This document shows, one piece after another, positions 55,321 through 64,000 of a DNA stretch of 64,000 nt. How positions within the stretch are numbered: position 1 is the stretch's first letter; each line of letters opens with the position of its first letter. This DNA comes from Haliclona indistincta (taxonomy: Eukaryota; Porifera; Demospongiae; Haplosclerida; Chalinidae): contig OZ024788.1 in the NCBI GenBank assembly GCA_964017065.1, positions 9,960,047 through 10,024,046 on the forward strand, read 5' to 3'. A program made the translations under genes and the position numbers. The notes beneath the pieces are model-generated. The model worked only from the letters and a program-made list of their open reading frames with translations, made no database searches and was not told where the DNA came from.

Positions 55321-58300
55321 ATGTTCGCGTGGGAGAGTGGTCTTGTTCGTCATGGACTGTACCATGAAGGCTATGTCATGGGTGACAAGCTAAATGAAGT
55401 ACTTAGCTTACATGGGAAGAAGACCTGCACAACTTACGGGACTAGAACGAGTGTAAGGTAAAGTGGCCTAATTTCGGTCACCGCCTATTTCCGGTCACTT
55501 TGCAGAAAACCCATCGCCCTGGAAAGAAGGGGCTTTCACTCCAGCAGCCAATATGCTGCCTTCGTAGTGGCAACATCCCTCTACCACCACAGCCAGACTG
55601 AGGCTGACTGACTACTTCCTGTTGGTATAATCGGCGCCACTCTGAACCTTTGTATGCTTGACGAAGCTGAAGTAAAAAAGAGAAACTTTGCCTTATGAAT
55701 TTTAATTCTTAAAAGAAGATGTAACTCGTTAGCAAACTAAGCTTAAACTAAAGACTGAACATTAATGAAAATGCAGACATAGTAGTATCCTGCTATCTTC
55801 AGCGATTTCGAGCTGGCAGATGCCTGTACAGCGGTTTCATGACTTCTTGCAAATTTTAGGAGTGGCGCCGACCGTAAACCGTTGGTGATTACGTAATTGC
55901 CACGCCTTCTTCTCCCACGCGGTCGATCAGAGCGAGGATTAGAGTGTGTTCTACATTGCCTACTTACACAGGATAGCCTGGATGGAACAGGAAAGCAGCG
56001 TCATTCAATGGTTAAGTAGAGAACCGACTCCATTTTGGCATGGTGACGACGAGGACTCCTTGTCGTCACCATGCCATAATGGAGTCGAGGATGAGGATCG
56101 TGAGTTTGGCAATGACGCCCAAGAAGAAGTGAGCCTATTATACATACAGGTTACCTGGATAATTGTTATAATTTTCTTTACTAGACATACAGCTATCGTG
56201 TCAAACTCATAAATCCTGACAAGAGAAAGGAATTTGTTATTCGTGAGATGCATAACCATCATCAAAGATTTACTTCTATTGAAAATTTGAGGAGTGCTAT
56301 TATCGATGAATTTAACGAACATGTTCCCAGTTCGAGCACTTTTCAAATGGGTTATTTTGAAGGCAAGCAATCTCGTAAACACTGGCTAGTTACACAAGAG
56401 GACATTGACACAATGTATTCTACTCTAAGCCTAAACATCGTGTTATGGTGTGATGCTAGATCTCAGACATCCAACAGTGAAGCCTCATCGACAACTCTCG
56501 ATACCAGGAAGCGCAAGTCATCAGCAGCAACCAGTGCAGAAGCAACAACTAGTAAGCGCAAGCAGAGAGATGAAGAAGTCAGTTCAACTGTGGATCAACT
56601 CAAAGAATTACACGGAACCAAGTACACTGTGCCACAAATGCGATTGTGGAGTAGAATGGTGGCTGCTGGGCATCACTCTAGCCTCACGACACCTCCTAAT
56701 ATACCTGCTATTAATGGACTGATACCAAAGCGTAGGAAACAAGAATCTTTAGCTGAAGCGGTAGCTGGGATAGTGAGTTCTATGCGTAACCCCGATCATA
56801 ACATTAACCAGTCAGCAACTTGTGCTAATGTTGTCATTACTTCTCCATCGTCCACTAGCAAAAGTTGTCCAATCATGGGACACTCGCCGAGTAAAATTTC
56901 AGATCTTAGAATGAGATATATCAAAGAGTTGCGAGAACTGCAAGAACTCTTAGAAAGGAACGTTCTTACTCAAGATGAGTTTCTGGAGCAAAAGTCTATT
57001 ATTTTAGATGCCATGCGCAAACTGATTCAGTAGCTCTGTCCAAGCTACATTATAATCATTTCACTATACTCATCACATATATTTTATTCACTCAATTCAT
57101 CATTGCTAACTTTGATTCACTGGCAGCTGGGACTCAAGTCAGCAGATACTCAGTTCACTATGCTCACTCACTGCATATTCTTCTATAATTTATACATGTA
57201 CATGCATGTATCTGTATTTGCTGATGATCAATAATTAATTTTTGATGTCAAAAATGAACACATGCAGTATGGAAAACGTGTACATCAAAGTCATTCTAAT
57301 GGATATCTACATACAATAAATCCCAGCATGATTTATCCAACTGCAACAGTCTTCCTCAGTAATGGTACTAAATGCTGCCAGTACAATCTCTTCCAGATCC
57401 AATCTCTGCATTTGCAAGTCAGTTTCATACTGCTTTATTGTTGATTTCAATTTAGAGAAGAGCTCTTCTATGGGGTTATAGTCCGGTGAATATGGTGGTA
57501 GAAACAGTACCAAAGCTCCTACTTCCTCTATCATGCTGACAATGCCATCTACATGATGTATTGATGCATTGTCCATCACCACAATGCTGTGAGGATTAAC
57601 ACCATCAAATGGCATCAGGTGTGGTAAGACGCAACTTTCTACAAAGTCATAAAAGACATCTCCATCAACAGTTCCTGTGGTGATCTTGCAATCTAGCACC
57701 CCAGTTGTGCTCATTATGGCAATACTAGACAGCCTCTCTCCTCTAAGAATTAACTTTTGAGCCAAGGCTGGCTTCCCCCTCCAGCTATAAGCATATCGTC
57801 TCAAAGTATCTCTTCTGTCAGTCCCAGTCTCATCGAGAAAAACGAACAAGCTAGCGTCATTGTGCATGCTGACTTCATTAGCAAACTCTGCTCGCAATAG
57901 ATCATCTCTTTGAATTGCAGCAAGGCGCATTCGCTGCCTCGTAAAACCATTTTGATACAAGGACTGGCAGATAGTTGATAGTCCCAAAGTTGTCCCAGTG
58001 ATGTACTCGATTTCAGCTTGTATTTCGTGAAGCATTATTCCTGGGCGTTCTAAAACCAATTGAAGCAATACTAGCTGAATTGTGTCCGTCAATTTTCGCG
58101 GCAAGTTGGATGTGTCGTACTGTTTCTTGCTGACGCAGCCTGAAGAGCGAAACAATTGGACAGTTCTCCAAACAGTAGAGGTGTCTACGCATAAATTGGT
58201 TGCCATTATCTATGGTGAGCTTGAGACCTTCGTACTGGTAGACCATCCGCCACCGGAGATCGTTTGAATATGCGCTGCAACGAGCAGATTCACAGCTAGT

Positions 58301-61300
58301 AGGCGGAGTAGCCATAGTAGATCCACACTAATGACGTCATGTGATCATTTTAGATATTCACGCGGTTTGCGGATCACGGATTACGACTGACGCTTCGATT
58401 TTGCAAGAAGTCATGAAACCGCTGTATCATGGTAGGTGGAGCTCATTTTAAGCTCTACGTGGGCGGTGACATTGCAAAACAACTTTTACAAATTTCTCCG
58501 CCGCGAAAACAAATAAAATCATGCAGGCAGCTTTGAAAGCGGCAGGAGACGACCAAAGCTGATCGTAGCGATGCACACAATTTCGGAAATCTCTACAGCA
58601 CTTAGCATTTAGACCAACTATAGCTGTACCAAGAATCCGTGCCATAAACATCTGCTAAATGCAATCACTATACAAAAGTACTGCTTACTGAGAATAATAG
58701 AATGTTATAGGTTGCTGAACACATCTATTTCTAGCAAAAACAGCCGCCAAACTCTCGTCGTTAGCATAGAAAGTCGTTTTTCAAAGTGACCGGAATTACC
58801 CAATTTAACCCCGATTTTCGCTGTTTATGGTTACTAGTTTTTATTAATTTCTGCTGCCAAGAAGCATCGAATCTTCAACGCCAACTTCCTCCTGCTGAAA
58901 GAGTATACCCAGTAGTATCAGTGACTGCAGTGCAAGAGCTCGTAGCTCGTTCGTCTTGGCGCTCGGTGCGTGCAAACCTGAACGAGCCAAACAGTGGCCG
59001 GAAATAGGCCACTTTACCTTACGTTCATCTCGATCTCGTAAGCAGCTTGTCAGTGCTCACTCAGAGGCGACTAACTCCAGTTTCTCCACTTCAATCGATG
59101 GTACCGGTGCAGAGGAAAAAAAAGACAACCCAGCTTGGGCAAGTAGCAATGAATCCAAGGTATTCATTAAAATATTTACGTTTATGATCACCCTATTATA
59201 ATTAATTATGCATATGCTAGGAGGACCATGAGCATGAGGATAGCAGATGCAGTCAGGGTGAGCAACTGCAGGCTACATCGAAGGTAAAGTGCTTGTTTTG
59301 AGTACAATATTATAGCCTGACTTTATGTTACAATATTTCACGCAGGCTACTAACAGTAGATTACTATGGCAACTGACTACGGGTAGCCGAACTGTTGAGT
59401 TTGGTGGAATTCCATTTTCTGCTGGAGAAAAAAGGATCCTTGACTGCCAGTACGGAAAGAAGTACTATAAAAGTCGAGAGCTGACAGGAAAGCGCCTTTA
59501 TCTACAAGGCACTAGGAAGCAAGGCTGTTCTGCACACGTCGAACTGACTGAATACATCACATACCCTCAGTTTCAAATCCCAGCAGAGCCCATGTCACAG
59601 AAGAAAGAGCGGAAAGTGAAGAAAGAGCTGTTACTTGAGCTGAAGAAAGGTATTCAGAATGGAGACATCTATTCAGTCAGTAAATATTTTGTTAGTCTGC
59701 CATCTGAAGAAGCTCATCATAAGTGTCATCCTACTGGCAAAGAGGTAGGAATGGCACAAAGAGTACATCCTTCCATAATTCAGAAGATCCATGCTCTTGT
59801 GTTGGAGGGTATGGTCGAACCTTTAGAAGTGCAGCGCCATCTCAAGCACTATGTTCAGCACTATTTGTGTGCCAGTGAATTACCCGATAGCCTAGATCGA
59901 GCCTACTATCCAGACATTCAAGATATTCGCAATCACATAAACACCGCCAAACGTAACCTCCAACTCTCTGTGATTGATCAAGAGAATGTTATGTTGAAGA
60001 CCAATGAGTGGAAGGAATTGTCTCCTGACACTAAACTATTCTTTCGACCGTACACAAAAACTGATTCATCTGCGTTAACTTGGATTCATCAAGAGCTCTG
60101 GCAGCAAGAAGTCCTCCTTCGTTATGGAAATACTATTTCTATGATTGACGCTACGTACAAGACCACTAAATACGATCTACCTCTTTTTGTTGTCTGTGTG
60201 AAGACGAACACAGGATATTGTGTTGTTGCTGAATTCATCATTGAATCGGAGTCATCTGATTCAATAAAAGAAGCCCTCAGCATACTGCAAGGCTGGAATC
60301 CAGAGTGGAAACCAGCATTCTTTATGTCAGATAACAGTGAGGCTGAGATGATCGCAGTTGAGTCATCATTTCCTGGGGTCAAAGTTTACATCTGTGATTT
60401 TCACCGTGAGCAAGCCTGGGAGCGGTGGGTTAAAGACCACAAGCATAATCTGACCTCTTCTCAAGCGGCAGACCTTCTTGATTTGTTGCGAGCTTGTGCC
60501 TGGGCTCCATCTACAGTACCAGATGAGCAACTCCCGAAGGATCACCACTTTCAGCAGGCGGTGATCGCATTGCAGAGCTCAGAGGTCTGGAGAGGGAATG
60601 AGCAAGTGCAGCACTGGTTCTCAAACACATGGCTTAAAGTAGCTGAGGTGAGTACATAATTATTGTATTTCTTTGGCATCATAATTATTGTTACAATTTT
60701 AGCGTTGGGCCAGAGCATACAGAGATGATGAGTACCATGCTGCTGTCGAGACCAACAATGGGACAGAAGCAATGAATCGTCTGATGAAGTACTCCTGTCT
60801 TCCAAGGTCAAAGAAGCTTACTCTGTCGAACATCACTGCTAAGTTAGTTGAGGAATTCATACCATCCCTTCACTATAAGTATGTGTTTAAGAACTTCAAG
60901 CAGACAACACTGAACCGTAGCTACAATCCTAGTGTTGTTCCTCGATATTTGCAAGGCCGTCCTCGTGGGACAATACTTCACTGTCTTCACAGGAAAGCAT
61001 CTGCCAACAAGTACGATGAAGCAAATGTTTGTGATGTAAACACTGAGATCGGTTGCTTTGTGGTATGCTCTAAGGATAAGAAGTACACAGTCAACTTCGG
61101 TGTCTCTACTGGTAGTCCTTCGTGCTCTTGTAAGGATTGGAAAGCACATCATCTCCCATGCAAGCACTTCTTTGCTGTGTTTAAATTCAGAGACAAGTGG
61201 ACATGGAATGCTCTTCCGCACCAGTACTTGGAATCTGAGTATGTGTCTGTTGATCAAGAAGCTGTAGCAAGTTACTGTGGAAAGACTGAAAAATCATCAG

Positions 61301-62889
61301 CTATCGAAGAAGGCTTCAGTTTAAGTACTAGTATTCAAGATGCACACTGCTCGATTGATTATACCTCTGAATTGCCAGTCAATAAGGTACTGTTGCTAGT
61401 TTCAAGTATTATGGCATTATTATGTTAATACTTCATAGGGAAATAGGGCTACCAAGCAGCTAGCTAAACAGGTACGAATCACACTCGAGTCTCTCAAATG
61501 CCTCACTTATGATTGCACTGAGAATCACTATGATGACCTGGTCGAACTCAACACCAACCTTGAGCAGTTGACTGCTACCCTACGAGCTAAGTTGCCTCAG
61601 AGTGAGGGACTAATAGTGCGACCAGAGCTTCAGAAGCAGTCTACTGCTAGACACAAAAGAAAAGCATCTCTAGCCATATCTAGCATTCCCAAGAAGTTAG
61701 CAGTTGGGCGCAAAAGGTTACCTTTCTCCATCAGAAACAGAGTCGGTATGAAAGCTGCCAAGAAAAGGAAGGCTCAACTCAAGGTAAATAATAATCATCA
61801 CTTAACAATAATTATTATTATTTTTATAATCATACTTATTATTATTTTTGTTATTAGGTCAGTTCATCATCAGTAAGTAGACCTAAAAATCGACAATCAT
61901 CAATCAGTAATGCATCGGTAAGAACTAATGATTAAGTGATGTACCTATTTGCTTATTTTTTATAATTTTAGCAATCTGTCAACAATCCAAGCTGTGAACA
62001 AGTTTCACTTGGTCACCGAGTCGTAGGTAAAAAAGCACAGGTCCCGATGATGCAAATCTTCAAATTCAACCTATTAATGCAGGTCAAAAACGGCTGAGAT
62101 GCACATGTACTGCTTGCCAGAAGGAAGACTGTGGCCTATGTCGGTACTGCAAGGACAAAAAAAAATTTGGAGGTCAAAATAAGCTGAAGAAAAGATGTGT
62201 TCAAAGGCAGTGTGTACAACTAAAGGTCAGACTGATGTGTTGATAAAAATTAACTTAAAAAGATCTATTTGCTACAGGACTCAGTCGTTTCACCAGTGGT
62301 CGCTCCAAAACCTGCTTCACTATCTCCAGCTTCACCAGCTATCATCTTGTCTCAACAGCACAGGATGCTTAAAGAGATAAAGGGTGATGGAAACTGCCTC
62401 TTTAGAGCTCTTGCTCACTTTGCATTTGGCACAGAAGAGCTGCACGAAACAATGCGCAAGTTACTGGTCAAGTTTGTAAAAATGAACACCGAGCAGTTTC
62501 GTCCTTATGTTTTTGGTCGAACTCTAGAGGAGCACATCGACTCCATGCAGCACACAAGAATTTGGGGGACGCAAGTTGAACTTTTAGCTTCAGCTTCACT
62601 GTTTGAGATGGAAGTCTTTGTTCTTACAGACTCTTTTGGTGGTTCATCATCAACTTTAGGGTACAGGTGGATGAAGTACTCGCCAATCGATTGCCAGAAG
62701 TTAAGCTTTCCTCCGGCTGACGAACGCCCCAGTGCTCTGGACAACATACATCATTTGGAATTGTTCCACAGCTTCAGTCACTTCGATTGTGTTGTCGGTG
62801 TAGACGATGGCACCCTACCTCTTGCAATACCAGTGCTCTCAGACGCGAACAGCAGCACTCGTTCTCCAGACAATGTTGTAGTCTTGTAG
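55321..62889 (+). CDS. MULE transposase with SWIM, CXXC zinc finger and OTU protease domains
   Basis: Exons: 55321-55455 continued at 59022-59159 (split by an insertion), 59221-59283, 59346-60647, 60703-61386, 61439-61783, 61858-61917, 61972-62026, 62083-62225, 62278-62889. All junctions are GT-AG and in phase; without the insertion the product is about 1,178 residues. The transposase core has D380 (MIDATYKT), D441 (MSDNSEAEM), the CDFH motif (462-465) and E562 (VETNNGTE). SWIM finger: C687, C689, C699, H701. A basic nuclear region follows (about 835-889). CXXC-type finger at 934-971 with eight cysteines and KFGG; its first pair is CxC, not CxxC. OTU protease: DGNC (Cys1015), WGTQVELLA, and His1143. 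It would cut and join transposon ends in the nucleus; the OTU domain suggests removal of ubiquitin. Start ATG 55321 was chosen; an in-frame ATG at 55240 lies in the TIR. Confidence 0.85.
55982..57033 (+). CDS. Uncharacterised 331-residue protein carried by the Tc1-like element
   Basis: Exon 1 55982-56128 (49 codons from ATG MEQESSVIQW, acidic), intron 56129-56184 (GTGAGC...CTAG, 56 bp), exon 2 56185-57033. Exon 2 starts TYSYRVKLINPDKRKEF, a compact ~95-residue fold ending HWLVTQEDIDTMY...LWCD, then a Ser/Lys-rich linker with two basic clusters (TRKRKSS, SKRKQRD; likely nuclear). Next is a conserved-looking KELHGTKYTVPQMRLWSRM with TPPNIP, and a C-terminal coiled coil (about 283-330). I do not recognise a named family. 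The layout suggests a DNA- or protein-binding accessory factor. No frame break. Exon 1 contains a 25-bp-arm palindrome (56029-56085). Confidence 0.75.
57307..58315 (-). pseudogene. Tc1/mariner (IS630-type) DD34E transposase, one frameshift
   Basis: The N-terminal helix-turn-helix part starts at ATG 58315 (YSNDLRWRMVYQYEG) and the frame slips by one base near 58205, after which ATNLCVDTSTVWRTV continues the HTH region. The catalytic core has FLDETG (first Asp), VMDNASIHH (second Asp) and PPYSPDYNPIEELF (Glu), with 34 residues between the second Asp and the Glu. Total is about 335 residues, normal for the family. It would cut at the 25-bp ends of this element. The single shift could be a real inactivation or a base-call error; no splice signals explain it. 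Confidence 0.85.
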
Positions 62890-63159
62890 AATGATTATCA
62901 ATGTTATAATGTTCACACTCACAACGCTCAGTCACCTCTTGTGAAATGATAGAATGTTCATTGTTCAAATGTATTGGGAGAGATCCAGAGGCAAACAACA
63001 CGGACAGAGTCGACAGACAACATTTCTACACTGCAGCTCTTATGACGACACACATGCAGCTTGCAGGACATTGAATTGTGAGAAGTAGACAAGCTTTCAA
63101 TGGTCAACTTGAAGAAATTGCGGCAGGTCAAAGTCACGAGAAGAACACGAGTATAGCTG

Positions 63160-63345
63160 TGTGAAGGGAACTAGCGGCGCTGCTTTAGAGAGAGAGAGCC
63201 ATGGCTGAAAGACTGCGCTAGCCGAGCTGCTAGCGGCGCTGCTTTAGAGAGAGAGAGAGCCATGGCTGAAAGACTGCGCTAGCCGAGCTGCAAACACCAA
63301 GTACCGAAAGTGGGCGTTTCTCATAATAAAGTGGGCGTTTCTCAT
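63160..63345. repeat. Subterminal direct repeats of the MULE
   Basis: Two ~70-bp copies (gctagcggcgctgctttaga ... gactgcgctagccgagctg) that differ by one GA step, then two copies of gtgggcgtttctcataat. Confidence 0.85.
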
Positions 63346-64000
63346 AATTCACGTGACAGGGGTCATGAAGTGTTGTGAACATAACAAAACCCAATACGTT
63401 TAGCGCAGGGGGCGCGCCGAAAACCGGTCAATTTTTTGCGGTTATTTGTATTCTTCAATTTGGCTCAATTTTGGGATAATTTATTTTAGCACTTTTTCAT
63501 AAAGTTATGGTGTCTGAAGTATGTATGTCACCAAAAGGCGACAATAGGGGTTAAAGGGTTAAATAGATATCAGGTGCACTGCTCCCAACGACTAGTGTAG
63601 TTTTCTGTGTAGGTTTTGTCTCGAATAGCTCACTAGCCACGGCGCTAGGCTCTCTGAAGAAGAACAAACGGGTGACCACGTGAACTCTGGTTTACCACCT
63701 TAGACCTGGTTTCTTTTGCTTCTGAAGGTCTCTTTGTAGTCGCACAAATCGTGCAAGGAGCTTCAGAACGTTAGATTAGCTTGAAACGCCCGTACGGCGA
63801 AGATCTGGCAGTACCGTACTTGGTGCCTCCAGGCGAGACGCCATCTTTTCATGCCCATAGCAACTGCACTTGTAGTCTTTATTAGTAGACTCATTGTAAG
63901 CGCTTACCTCTTAGGATAGCCTCTAGGTAGTTAAAATACCCCTGATGTCGTCAACAGCCAAGATATACGCGTTTAGCCTAAGTGTAGCCGCCATCTTGTT

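Larger units (their letters stand above)
55829..58424. mobile_element. Tc1/mariner-like element carrying two genes
   Basis: Inverted ends CAGCGGTTTCATGACTTCTT (25 bp perfect), flanked by TA (55827-55828 and 58425-58426). It holds a DD34E transposase on the minus strand and a convergent, intron-containing gene on the plus strand, about 270 bp apart. At 2.6 kb it is longer than a usual Tc1 element because of the extra gene. Confidence 0.8.
55456..59019. mobile_element. TA-flanked element inserted in exon 1 of the MULE gene
   Basis: Ends AGGTAAAGTGGCC and GGCCACTTTACCT, flanked by TA (55454-55455 and 59020-59021). Removing the element and one TA restores an open exon (…RTSV-R-SSRSRKQ). About 970 bp of its own sequence surround a nested Tc1-like element. 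Own transposase not seen. The TA duplication suits Tc1/mariner-related MITEs. Confidence 0.75.
55230..63392 (+). mobile_element. Autonomous-type Mutator-like element (MULE), 10-bp target duplication
   Basis: Inverted ends GGGTCTTGTTATGTTCACAA (left) and the inverse of GGGTTTTGTTATGTTCACAA (right), extending about 40 bp to CACGTGA, flanked by AATACGTTTA (55220-55229 and 63393-63402). A 9-11-bp duplication is the MULE hallmark. It carries one spliced gene (55321-62889). Subterminal repeats at 63169-63290 (two ~70-bp copies with gctagcggcgctgctttaga) and 63310-63345 (gtgggcgtttctcataat, twice) may be transposase-binding sites. Confidence 0.85.
54790..63558. mobile_element. Small TTAA-flanked element hosting the MULE
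   Basis: Begins CCCTTTAA and ends TTAAAGGG, flanked by TTAA (54786-54789 and 63559-63562). The uninterrupted site is preserved in copy b. Without the nested MULE it is about 600 bp and non-coding. CCC...GGG ends with TTAA duplication are piggyBac-like. Confidence 0.7.
54703..64000 (+). repeat. 600-bp hairpin-ended repeat, copy c, split by a TTAA element
   Basis: The left part 54703-54785 and right part 63563-64000 match copy b. The 3' palindrome lies beyond the window. The split point in copy b reads aggcttaaatagat (50054), with a single TTAA. Confidence 0.7.

Noticed and set aside
1..64000. tRNA or rRNA genes.
   Set aside because: None was recognised by eye on either strand; a covariance-model scan would be needed to exclude diverged tRNAs.

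Overview
The window is eukaryotic and most likely from a sponge, probably a demosponge. The evidence is a DEATH-NACHT-LRR receptor encoded by a short first exon plus one very large exon, short GT-AG introns (about 50-300 bp), ankyrin-repeat genes built from one-repeat exons, and intergenic DNA packed with nested DNA transposons, rolling-circle-like elements and foldback repeats. The species assignment is inference. Base composition is AT-rich, and there is one assembly gap (29511-29710).

Host-like genes are few. They are a 3' part of an ankyrin-repeat gene (1-1406), an NLR on the minus strand (2681-5898), a lone ankyrin exon (38071-38161), and a second, decayed copy of the ankyrin gene (51381-53482). 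The two ankyrin copies and their 3' flanks form a segmental duplication.

From 6 to 32 kb the sequence is almost entirely mobile DNA. It holds a family of Helitron-like non-autonomous elements with hairpins at both ends, often joined tail to head. It also holds two giant foldback elements (8038-15132 and 26844-31359), whose arms carry inverted arrays of one 102-bp repeat. Nested insertions can be dated against each other because the opposite arm, or a sister copy, preserves the empty site. A complete type I hammerhead ribozyme motif lies at 24361-24419.

From 32 to 43 kb come more nested elements: a foldback with a 9-bp target duplication, a second member of a CATAGA-ended family with 7-bp duplications, a 9-bp-duplication element carrying a RecQ-like helicase fragment, a 115-bp tandem array and a palindromic MITE.

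The right-hand third holds two large coding transposons, both inserted in copies of the same ~600-bp repeat. One (43078-50045) is Academ-like: a single minus-strand reading frame of nearly 2,000 codons, broken by two frameshifts, with an XPG/FEN1-type nuclease, an adjacent candidate transposase region and a CXC cysteine domain. The other (55230-63392) is a Mutator-like element with a 10-bp target duplication. Its nine-exon gene joins a MULE transposase, a SWIM zinc finger, a CXXC-type zinc finger and an OTU cysteine protease. Exon 1 of that gene is interrupted by a TA-flanked element, which itself contains a Tc1-like element carrying both a DD34E transposase and an unrelated intron-containing gene. 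The whole MULE sits inside a small TTAA-flanked element, giving a five-level nest whose insertion order can be read directly from target-site duplications.
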